This document shows, piece after piece, positions 1 to 7,311 of a DNA stretch of 64,000 nucleotides; position 1 is the stretch's first letter; every line of letters begins with the position of its first letter. The translations under genes and the position numbers were made by a program. The notes under the pieces are model-generated. The model had not been told where the DNA came from. It did no database searches and saw only the letters and a list, made by a program, of their open reading frames with translations. The DNA comes from Glaciecola sp048820975 (GTDB lineage: Bacteria; Pseudomonadota; Gammaproteobacteria; Enterobacterales; Alteromonadaceae), in NCBI RefSeq assembly GCF_048820975.1, contig NZ_JBMEUF010000001.1, positions 2,356,001-2,420,000 of the forward strand, written 5' to 3'.

Positions 1-2
1 TA

Positions 3-224
3 TGGCCAAGTGAAGCCAGTGCGAAATATTGGGCAAGTGATGAGTGGTCACATTGCAATGCGCAGGCAATTAGCCTACAAGATTGGCTTGAGCGCTGGAC
101 AAACGGCCTTGAGAGCGATGACGTATGCGTTACCGTATTCCCTAACCCAGGCGAAGAAGGTTTAGTCATTTTTCCTGAAGAGTTTGATGACGACTTACGC
201 AAGCAGTTTGCTAAAACACGCTAA
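3..224 (+). CDS. DUF2750 family protein, C-terminal part
   Basis: This reading frame is open from the left edge and encodes about 73 residues before TAA. It contains W-ASDEWSHC, a WLERW segment, VTVFPNPGEEG and a final FPEEFDDDLRKQF. This pattern (small acidic protein with a conserved W, VFP-P and a terminal P-x-L block) matches my memory of DUF2750 proteins, whose function is unknown. The N-terminus lies outside the window. The gene converges on the AraC-type gene and overlaps its 3' end by 14 nt. Confidence 0.65.
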   Translation, partial: WPSEASAKYWASDEWSHCNAQAISLQDWLERWTNGLESDDVCVTVFPNPGEEGLVIFPEEFDDDLRKQFAKTR

Positions 225-1104
225 GCGAGTTGCCTGCTCTAAAAGCACTTGGTGACACACCTACTGATTGCTTAAATCGCTTAGAAAAATGAAATACATT
301 ATGGTAGCCAACATAACTGGCAATATATTGGACGGGCCAACGAGTATGCATAAGTAAACTTTTTGCCCGTTCTATTCGCAAGTAAATTAACTGCTGTATT
401 GGGCTTCGCTGAAAGTAAGCTTGGCACAAGCGATGCAAATGTGGTGGCGAATAGTGTGCATATTCGCTCATCAAATTTACGTTCCAATCAAGCTGTAAGC
501 GCTTCTCTACTTCCTCAAATAAATTATGAATACGTAAAAATGAGGAGCTACCATCAGGCCTAATTTGCGAGTTTTCTATACTGTTTACATTGTTGTTTGA
601 CGTGTTTTGCGAATCAATGTGCAAGCCTTGTTGCAAATAGTGCGTAATAACGGGATACACCCCTTCGCGCAAACCTGGCTTAGGCTCACTGTAAAGGAGT
701 TCCATAGCGTGGTGTAAAGGTGCTACATTTTGATTTTCAAGCACACTTGCAGGCTTATCTAGTAAGTGTTTCCAGCGCGGCGTATCGGCCAAGTTAATCC
801 ACACTACATCCCAAGCCGGTGCATTAATTTGTACGGTAAAGCCTTGTTTGGCGGGTAAAATGGCTAAGCTGTTTACCTGTAAGCTGTACTCAGTTTTTGA
901 GGTAATAAGCGTACCCTGCCCGCTAATTGTATAAAACAGTGTGTGCTCTAGGGGCGACACCCTTCCTACTTCATAAAGCCCCGCTAAGTTTGAGCAGCCC
1001 GCAAGGGTAATATCTACGCCTTTTATTACCTTAAGGCGCTCAGTGCTTATGAAGCGCTCATAGCAACTTGGCCCTATTTCGAGTACATCTTGAATGCTGT
1101 TCAT
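211..1104 (-). CDS. AraC family transcriptional regulator
   Basis: The 297-aa protein has an N-terminal cupin-like sensing region (about 30-150; LAILPAKQGFTVQI resembles AraC-type effector-binding domains). A C-terminal double helix-turn-helix lies at about 195-290 (HLHRLCQAYFQRSPIQQL, then the second-helix signature VGYHNVFHFSKRFKQSVGVSPSAFR). It is a cytoplasmic DNA-binding activator or repressor that probably senses a sugar. It is divergent from the beta-galactosidase gene with 141 bp between starts, so it most likely controls that gene and itself; the effector is inferred, not seen. Its 3' end overlaps the preceding convergent gene by 14 nt. Confidence 0.88.
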   Translation of the reverse strand: MNSIQDVLEIGPSCYERFISTERLKVIKGVDITLAGCSNLAGLYEVGRVSPLEHTLFYTISGQGTLITSKTEYSLQVNSLAILPAKQGFTVQINAPAWDVVWINLADTPRWKHLLDKPASVLENQNVAPLHHAMELLYSEPKPGLREGVYPVITHYLQQGLHIDSQNTSNNNVNSIENSQIRPDGSSSFLRIHNLFEEVEKRLQLDWNVNLMSEYAHYSPPHLHRLCQAYFQRSPIQQLIYLRIERAKSLLMHTRWPVQYIASYVGYHNVFHFSKRFKQSVGVSPSAFRAGNSLSVF

Positions 1105-1156
1105 ATATTAAGCATGATAGTTTATGACAAAAATTAGATAGTTTTAAGCATAAAGC

Positions 1157-1170
1157 AAAAAGCGCTTTTT
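1157..1170. promoter_or_regulatory. 14-bp perfect palindrome, candidate operator for the lacZ/araC divergent promoters
   Basis: AAAAAGCGCTTTTT is a perfect palindrome midway between the divergent AraC-regulator and beta-galactosidase starts. A GCGC-centred palindrome is more typical of LacI-type operators than of AraC direct-repeat sites, so the factor that binds it is uncertain. Confidence 0.4.
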
Positions 1171-1245
1171 CGCTATTATATTGCGCTTATACAAGTATAG
1201 GTATGCGCTTAATTCTAAATAGCCATTGCAATAGGTAAGCTAAGT

Positions 1246-4200
1246 ATGACAACACATCAAATATCACATTTAAAAATGACGTCTCTTGAACAAGTTATTC
1301 AACGCCGCGATTGGGAAAACCATTTAAGCTATCAAATTAATCAGCTGCATGCCCATAGCCCACTAAATGGATATACCTCACTTAGTGATGCACTGCGTAA
1401 AAAGAATGCGCAAAAGCGCAGCCTAAATGGCAAATGGGATTTTAAGTTATTTGCTAAACCAGAAGATGTTGATGGCACCTTGCTTGCCCCAAATACTGAC
1501 GCAAACTGGGACAGCATTACCGTTCCCTCAAACTGGCAAATGCAAGGTTTTGATAAACCTATTTACTGCAACGTGAAATATCCTTTTCCGGTGAACCCAC
1601 CATATGTGCCTAACGACAACCCTACCGGCTGCTACCGAACTGAATTTGATGTATCAGAAGCTAAACTTAAGCAATGTACCCGTATTATTTTTGAAGGCGT
1701 AAATTCAGCGTTTCATTTGTGGTGTAACGGTGAATGGGTAGGTTATTCGCAAGATAGCCGCTTACCGAGTGAGTTTGACTTAAGCGATTATTTAAGTGTT
1801 GGCACTAACCGTATTGCTCTTATGGTGATGCGCTGGAGTGATGGCAGCTACCTAGAAGACCAAGACATGTGGTGGCTAAGCGGGATATTTCGCGATGTTA
1901 CGCTGCTCAGCAAACCCCGCGCGCACATTCAAGATGTGTTTATTACACCTAAGTTAGATGCATGTTATCGCGATGCGCAGCTTCATTTGCGCACTGCAAT
2001 TACGGCTCCTGAAAATTACACAATTAGTGTGCAAGTATTTGATGGCGAAACACCCATTTGTGACGCACACATGCAAAGCACAAATACCAAGCGCGTAGAT
2101 GAAAAAGGCGGTTGGGATGATGTGGTTTTTCAAAGCTTAAATATTCAAAACCCTCAAAAGTGGACAGCAGAAACGCCTTATTTGTATCGCTGCGTAATAA
2201 GCTTAAATAACGAGGATGGTGAGGTAGTAGACCTTGAAGCCTACGATATTGGTTTTCGACAAGTTGATATGATTGCAGGGCAATTGTGCGTTAACGGCAA
2301 GCCGATACTTATACGTGGTGTTAACCGCCATGAGCATCATCCTGAAAATGGCCATGCGGTAAGTGAAGCCGACATGATTGCTGATATTAAGCTCATGAAA
2401 CAAAACAACTTCAACGCAGTGCGCACTGCGCATTATCCCAATCATCCACGCTGGTATGCATTGTGTGATGAGCTGGGTTTATATGTGGTAGATGAAGCCA
2501 ATATTGAGACCCACGGCATGTTCCCCATGGGGCGCTTAGCGTCAGACCCACAATGGGCCGGTGCGTTTATGTCGCGCTATACACAAATGCTAGCGCGTGA
2601 TAACAATCATGCTTGTATCATAATTTGGTCATTGGGTAATGAGTGCGGCCATGGTGCAAACCATGATGCTATGTATGGGTGGTCTAAAAGTGTAGATCCT
2701 TCGCGCCCCGTGCAATATGAAGGTGGCGGCTCAAACACCACAGCTACCGATATAATTTGCCCTATGTACGCAAGGGTAGATAGCGACATAGAAGATGACG
2801 CCGTCCCTAAATTTTCAATCAAGAAATGGCTTAGTTTACCAAATGAAACCCGCCCACTTATATTATGCGAATACGCCCACGCCATGGGTAATAGCTTGGG
2901 TAGTTTTGAAGATTATTGGAAGGCTTTTCGCGAATATCCGCGCTTGCAAGGCGGCTTTATATGGGACTGGGTTGATCAAGGCTTGTCAAAAGTAGATGAC
3001 AGCGGCACCCACTACTGGGCTTATGGTGGTGACTTTGGTGACACCATAAATGATCGCCAATTTTGTATAAATGGTTTGTTGTTTCCTGATCGCAGCGCAC
3101 ATCCTAGCTTATATGAAGCAAAATACTGCCAACAGCATTTTCAATTTGATTTACAACAACTGCAGCAACAAGAATTAGCACTATCAATTACGAGTGACTA
3201 CGTATTTAGGAATACGAGCAACGAAGAATTAGTGTGGACCTTACTCAAAAACGGCAAGCAAGTAGAGCAAGGCAAATACACATTAGATATTGCGCCGCAA
3301 AATAGCACTATTGTAGGCATAACACTTGCCAGCGAATTTGAATTAGGCGCACAGTATCATCTAAATGTTGATGTAGTGCTTATTGATGACTGCGACTTTG
3401 CCGATGCTGGGCACGTAATGGCAAGCGAGCAATTTACGGTAGCTAACTTAATGGGCTTAAAGCCTATAGCTTCAAAAAGTACCGCTGAACACGGGTTTAC
3501 AATTGATAGCACCAGCGCTGAAATAATTATTAGCAATGCACAAAGCAAGTTAGTAATTGATGCTTCCACCGGCTTAATTCGCCAATGGATTCAAAACAAC
3601 GAGCCTGTTTTAAGCGGGCCTTTAGAAGATAATTTTTACCGCGCGGCCCTTGATAATGACATTGGCGTAAGCGAAGTTGACAACATTGACCCTAACGCAT
3701 GGGAAGCTCGCTGGTTACGTGCAGGTATTGGCCGCTGGGAGCGCGTTTGTAACAAGCTTGATTTACAGGATTCAGGTAGCGATGTACGTATTACCTGCTT
3801 ATTTAGCTATACCTTTGAAACCAAAGTACAAGCGCAAAGCCAATGGATTTACTGCTTAAATGCACAAGGTGAACTAAGCCTAAGCGTAACAGTAAATTTA
3901 AGTGATGCCCTGCCCCCTATGCCGCGCATTGGCCTTAGCACTACCTTAGCGAAATCGCAGGTTTCTACAGTAAATTATTGTGGTTTAGGGCCTTTTGAAA
4001 ATTATCCTGACCGTATTGCTGCGGCTCGATTTGGTGCTTACTCATCTGATTTAGCGAACTTGCACACCCCGTATATATTTCCTACTGACAACGGGCTACG
4101 TAGTGGGTGTAAGTCTCTTTCTTTAGGAAAGCTTAATGTTAAAGGTGAGTTCTTGTTTTCAGTTAGTGAGTATTCACAAGCGTCTTTAGCTAGCGCGAAA

Positions 4201-4359
4201 CATACTAATGAGCTTAAGCCAAGTGATGTGTTATATGTAAATATTGATCATAAACACATGGGTGTAGGCGGTGATGACTCATGGAGCCCCAGTACGCATA
4301 AGGCATTTTTACTTGAGCAAAAACAATATAGCTATAGCCTTAAGATTAGCGCTAAATAG
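1246..4359 (+). CDS. lacZ: beta-galactosidase, glycoside hydrolase family 2 (LacZ type)
   Basis: This 1037-aa protein matches the usual LacZ length of about 1,020-1,040. Domains in order are a jelly-roll sugar-binding domain (about 50-225, with NVKYPFPVNPPYVP), an immunoglobulin-like domain, a TIM barrel (about 345-640), a second Ig-like domain and a C-terminal beta-galactosidase small chain. The acid/base Glu is E466 in WSLGNECGHG and the nucleophile is E542 in ILCEYAHAMGNS. It hydrolyses terminal beta-galactosides such as lactose; no signal peptide is seen, so it acts in the cytoplasm. It is divergent from an AraC regulator and has no adjacent permease, so the import route is not in view. 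Confidence 0.96.
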   Translation: MTTHQISHLKMTSLEQVIQRRDWENHLSYQINQLHAHSPLNGYTSLSDALRKKNAQKRSLNGKWDFKLFAKPEDVDGTLLAPNTDANWDSITVPSNWQMQGFDKPIYCNVKYPFPVNPPYVPNDNPTGCYRTEFDVSEAKLKQCTRIIFEGVNSAFHLWCNGEWVGYSQDSRLPSEFDLSDYLSVGTNRIALMVMRWSDGSYLEDQDMWWLSGIFRDVTLLSKPRAHIQDVFITPKLDACYRDAQLHLRTAITAPENYTISVQVFDGETPICDAHMQSTNTKRVDEKGGWDDVVFQSLNIQNPQKWTAETPYLYRCVISLNNEDGEVVDLEAYDIGFRQVDMIAGQLCVNGKPILIRGVNRHEHHPENGHAVSEADMIADIKLMKQNNFNAVRTAHYPNHPRWYALCDELGLYVVDEANIETHGMFPMGRLASDPQWAGAFMSRYTQMLARDNNHACIIIWSLGNECGHGANHDAMYGWSKSVDPSRPVQYEGGGSNTTATDIICPMYARVDSDIEDDAVPKFSIKKWLSLPNETRPLILCEYAHAMGNSLGSFEDYWKAFREYPRLQGGFIWDWVDQGLSKVDDSGTHYWAYGGDFGDTINDRQFCINGLLFPDRSAHPSLYEAKYCQQHFQFDLQQLQQQELALSITSDYVFRNTSNEELVWTLLKNGKQVEQGKYTLDIAPQNSTIVGITLASEFELGAQYHLNVDVVLIDDCDFADAGHVMASEQFTVANLMGLKPIASKSTAEHGFTIDSTSAEIIISNAQSKLVIDASTGLIRQWIQNNEPVLSGPLEDNFYRAALDNDIGVSEVDNIDPNAWEARWLRAGIGRWERVCNKLDLQDSGSDVRITCLFSYTFETKVQAQSQWIYCLNAQGELSLSVTVNLSDALPPMPRIGLSTTLAKSQVSTVNYCGLGPFENYPDRIAAARFGAYSSDLANLHTPYIFPTDNGLRSGCKSLSLGKLNVKGEFLFSVSEYSQASLASAKHTNELKPSDVLYVNIDHKHMGVGGDDSWSPSTHKAFLLEQKQYSYSLKISAK

Positions 4360-4464
4360 CAAAAATACGGGTGCTGAATAGCTATAAGTAGCAGCAAATA
4401 ATTGTGGAACTTAAGCTTGATGTGTGTATATTTTATGCACACAAATAAGCTTAAGGACCCAGCA

Positions 4465-5118
4465 ATGCAACTTATAATAGGCAATAAAAACTACTCTTCA
4501 TGGTCGCTTCGCGCATGGATTATGATGGCTAAATCAGGCCTTGATTTTAGTGAAACTAAACTTGTACTTGATACCCCTGAATTTTACGCCGCACTAAAAG
4601 GTATTACGCCCTCATTAAAAGTGCCTACTTTAGTTGACGGCGATACCGTTGTTTGGGACTCATTGGCTATATGCGAATATATCAATGACGCCCATTTAGC
4701 AGGTAAAGCTTGGCCCGCTGCTGTGTCGCAACGCGCTAAGGCCCGCGCTATAGCCTGTGAAATGCACAGTGGTTTTTCAGGCGTGCGAAATGAAATGCCT
4801 ATGAACATACGCGCCAAGCGCCGTGTTGAGCTAAGTGAGCAAGCCCTTGCTGATATAGCTCGTATTGAGCAAATTTGGTCTGAACAATACGAAGAATTTG
4901 CACAAAAAGGCGGCTGGTTATTCGGCCAATGGAGTATTGCTGACGCAATGTTCTTGCCTGTTGTACTGCGTTTTGTGACCTACGATGTAAAGCTAAACGA
5001 AGCCGCAACAAGCTATATGAAGCATGTATTGGCGTGTGAAGATCTTAAACGCTGGATTGATTCTGCACTAGAAGAAACCGACATTGTGACCATAGATGAA
5101 GCCGGCGAAGATCGCTAA
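4465..5118 (+). CDS. glutathione S-transferase family protein
   Basis: From ATG 4465 (AAGGA at 4453-4457) the product is 217 aa. It begins MQLIIGNKNYSSWSLRAW, a thioredoxin-like GST N-terminal domain with the Ser-rich NYSSWS glutathione-binding loop. VPTLVDGDTVVWDSLAICEY follows (cis-Pro and the Asp-Ser that contact glutathione), then an all-helical C-terminal domain. An upstream in-frame ATG at 4402 would add a poorly conserved leader and is less likely. The substrate is not predictable. It follows lacZ by about 100 bp on the same strand but has no evident link to it. Confidence 0.9.
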   Translation: MQLIIGNKNYSSWSLRAWIMMAKSGLDFSETKLVLDTPEFYAALKGITPSLKVPTLVDGDTVVWDSLAICEYINDAHLAGKAWPAAVSQRAKARAIACEMHSGFSGVRNEMPMNIRAKRRVELSEQALADIARIEQIWSEQYEEFAQKGGWLFGQWSIADAMFLPVVLRFVTYDVKLNEAATSYMKHVLACEDLKRWIDSALEETDIVTIDEAGEDR

Positions 5119-5127
5119 CGAGCGACG

Positions 5128-5220
5128 AATTTGGAGGTTACCGCCTTCGCGGTAATGACGGTGCGGGCGGTAATGACGGTGCGGGTAATTTGGAGGTTAC
5201 CGCCTTCTCGGTAATGACGG
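5128..5220. repeat. REP-like hairpin repeats with an 18-bp tandem repeat
   Basis: Two 34-bp copies (5128-5161 and 5187-5220) differ at one base. Each carries a hairpin with 7-bp arms TTACCGC / GCGGTAA around CTTC (TCTC-type in the second copy, which weakens one pair). Between them GGTAATGACGGTGCGGG(C/T) is repeated in tandem at 5151-5168 and 5169-5186. Degenerate GGTAATTACGGGG pieces follow to about 5260. The patch is intergenic between the GST gene and the lipoprotein gene and contains no gene. Confidence 0.75.
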
Positions 5221-5358
5221 GGGGCGTTAATTACGAGGTGGCGAGGTAATTACGGGGCGGTTTCGGCAAATGTGCAGTTTTTAGCTAGATTGCTTAGTTC
5301 ATGCAACTTATCTTGCTAAAGCATGGTCTATCGGCTTTGTGAAAAATTGGAGTTCATA

Positions 5359-5853
5359 GTGTTATCTAAAAACCTCGCCATTGCGGCCATAGTCAGTAGC
5401 GTGCTTGTAGGTGCTTGCGCACATAAGCCTGAGCGTTCAAAAGAAGCCTCTCAAAGCTTTGTACCTAGCATTCAAAAAGACGGCTCAAAACGCTTCTTAT
5501 TTATTGTGAACTCTGGGCAGTCCGAAAAAGGCGGTAAAGGGCAAGGCGAGCGTGGCGGAAAGGGTGAGCGTTCTGATAGAGGCGAGCGACCTAGCCGAGG
5601 GCAAGGAGGTAGCGGCGAGCGAGGAAACAAAGGTGGTGGTGAGCGAGGCGGTCGCGGCGGTCAGTCAACAATGTCAGAAGAAGATATTAGAGCCAGTGTA
5701 ACGCCATTGCTAAAAGCTAAACTCGCTGAAACAAAGTACTGCCGAAACAGTTACATTGAATTAGATTTCAGCTCGGTACAAGGCACTACTGAAATACGCG
5801 GAGAATGCCAAGAAAGCGCCTCAAGCGCTGATAGAAAAAAATGGGCGAATTAG
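5359..5853 (+). CDS. Gly/Arg/Glu-rich lipoprotein of unknown function
   Basis: I chose GTG 5359 (GGAG at 5349-5352) because it places a lipoprotein signal at the N-terminus: a hydrophobic stretch from LAIAAIVSSVL then VGAC, with lipidated Cys at residue 20. The mature protein has a low-complexity tract at about 58-105 made of GGKGQGERGGKGER-like units. A small C-terminal domain follows (about 108-164) with Cys in YCRNSYIELDFSS and RGECQES, possibly a disulfide. The product is 164 aa. It is probably anchored in the inner or outer membrane. I do not recognise a family. Confidence 0.7.
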   Translation: MLSKNLAIAAIVSSVLVGACAHKPERSKEASQSFVPSIQKDGSKRFLFIVNSGQSEKGGKGQGERGGKGERSDRGERPSRGQGGSGERGNKGGGERGGRGGQSTMSEEDIRASVTPLLKAKLAETKYCRNSYIELDFSSVQGTTEIRGECQESASSADRKKWAN

Positions 5854-5866
5854 CATCGCCCTTTTT
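5843..5866 (+). terminator. rho-independent terminator
   Basis: GGGCGA at 5843-5848 pairs with TCGCCC at 5856-5861 around a 7-nt loop and is followed by TTTTT. It overlaps the lipoprotein stop codon and separates that gene from the convergent homocysteine methyltransferase gene. Confidence 0.75.
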
Positions 5867-5869
5867 CAA

Positions 5870-6766
5870 TTAATCGCAGCAATAGCCTGATTGTATAAGG
5901 GCATCGCGCAGCGCCTTAATATGCAAGGGGCCAATTTCGCAGCATCCGCCAATTATGCTAGCGCCGTTTTGCACCCACTTCATGGCGTGTTTTGCGTATT
6001 TTTGGGGGCCCAAATCTTTTCTTGCATTTAATACTTCAACGGTATCGCCAGGATATAATTCTTCTATTGAAGTAAACCCGTTAGCGTAAGCCCCTATTTG
6101 CTTAGCAGATTTTTTCAATACAGGCCAACTGTGGGTAATAGCCTCAGGTTGGCTACAGTTTAGTACTATAGCTTCTACCCCTAGGGCATCGAGTTCTTCT
6201 ATGGCGCTTTTAAGGGTTTCACCACTTCGCAATAACTGCTGGTTGTCATCACACACACTTAAGGCAATCCAAACAGGTTTGCCGGTTTCTAAAGCCGCAG
6301 CACTAGCCGCACTAGCCTCTAAAATAGATGACATGGTTTCGCAAATAAATAAGTCGCTGGCTGGATTTTGTAGCTCAGCCAATTGCCGGTAATAGCTGAG
6401 TGACTCAGCGTACGATAAAGACATTTCAGGATGATAACTGGCCACTAGTGGCGGTAAGCAAGCGGCTATACGTACATTACTTTGTCCACTTTGCGCTACT
6501 GCGGTGAGCGCCGCTTGGTTGGCTAAGTCGTGTAGCTTTTGAAGCTCATTGAGTTGGTGCTCACGTTTAAGCCTGGGAGGCGTTGCCGTATAGGTATTAA
6601 GGGTGATCACACGCGCGCCAGCCGCTATAAAGTCACTATGCAAATCACACACTAGCTGCGGCTCATTCAGCATAATATCAGCCGACCACATAGGGCTAAC
6701 TTCACGCGCACTTCTGCGCAATAATTCTTGCCCCATGCCGCCATCAAGCAGTGTTATGTGAGCCAT
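5870..6766 (-). CDS. mmuM: homocysteine S-methyltransferase
   Basis: The 298-aa protein begins with LLDGGMGQELLRR, the first strand of the homocysteine methyltransferase barrel. It carries the zinc ligands C204 (VLNCSQPE) and C275/C276 (IIGGCCEIGP). The family transfers a methyl group from S-methylmethionine or S-adenosylmethionine to homocysteine to give methionine in the cytoplasm. It has the usual length of this single-domain enzyme, much shorter than MetH. No S-methylmethionine permease lies beside it, so the methyl donor is uncertain. A terminator separates it from the convergent lipoprotein gene. Confidence 0.9.
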   Translation of the reverse strand: MAHITLLDGGMGQELLRRSAREVSPMWSADIMLNEPQLVCDLHSDFIAAGARVITLNTYTATPPRLKREHQLNELQKLHDLANQAALTAVAQSGQSNVRIAACLPPLVASYHPEMSLSYAESLSYYRQLAELQNPASDLFICETMSSILEASAASAAALETGKPVWIALSVCDDNQQLLRSGETLKSAIEELDALGVEAIVLNCSQPEAITHSWPVLKKSAKQIGAYANGFTSIEELYPGDTVEVLNARKDLGPQKYAKHAMKWVQNGASIIGGCCEIGPLHIKALRDALIQSGYCCD

Positions 6767-6845
6767 GGCTTTACTTACCTAAACGAATAAAAGAGGTGAA
6801 GCTTAGCGATTGCTTGCTTAAAGTCAACCACGCAAATACTTTGCG

Positions 6846-7226
6846 CTACTGAGCTTGCGTTTTAGCAGAAAAATTATGTTTAAAATACAAAAGGGTAACT
6901 ATGGCCAGCACTACGGTTACTACCACACATACTGGCTCAAATGCACCACCAAGGAGTTCACGATATTTTTTTGACCAAAACAGTGCAAAAAATGCATGGT
7001 TGGTGAGCAAAAACCCGCACCAAAAATTAATACGTTTTGCCCATGCCGCATTTTTTAATCCGTACCAAGCCAAATTTCCTATTAGCACGGTAAGGCACAG
7101 TATAGCGGTAGGAATAATGTAGTGCTTACCAATTATAAAGGTCTGCAATACGGCTATTAACAGTAATGCAGTGAGCAAGGCCATAAACCAATCTAAGGTA
7201 TTGGCCCAAGTTATAGAGAATTTCAT
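6846..7226 (-). CDS. small four-helix membrane protein of unknown function
   Basis: From ATG 7226 the product is 126 aa with about four hydrophobic segments: WFMALLTALLLIAVLQTFII, AILCLTVLIGNLAWYG, INFWCGFLLTNHAFFALFW and VCVVVTVVLAIVTLLYF. A longer in-frame start at 7280 would add a poorly supported leader. It is probably an inner-membrane protein. I see no motif that identifies a family. It lies on the same strand as the molybdopterin oxidoreductase gene and 85 bp downstream of it, so the two may be co-transcribed. Confidence 0.55.
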   Translation of the reverse strand: MKFSITWANTLDWFMALLTALLLIAVLQTFIIGKHYIIPTAILCLTVLIGNLAWYGLKNAAWAKRINFWCGFLLTNHAFFALFWSKKYRELLGGAFEPVCVVVTVVLAIVTLLYFKHNFSAKTQAQ

Positions 7227-7311
7227 AAAAACGCCGTAGTAGTAGATGCTAAGTGCATTGAGTTTCAATACACTTAGCAATGCAATAAATAAACCAATAC
7301 AAATTAGGCGT

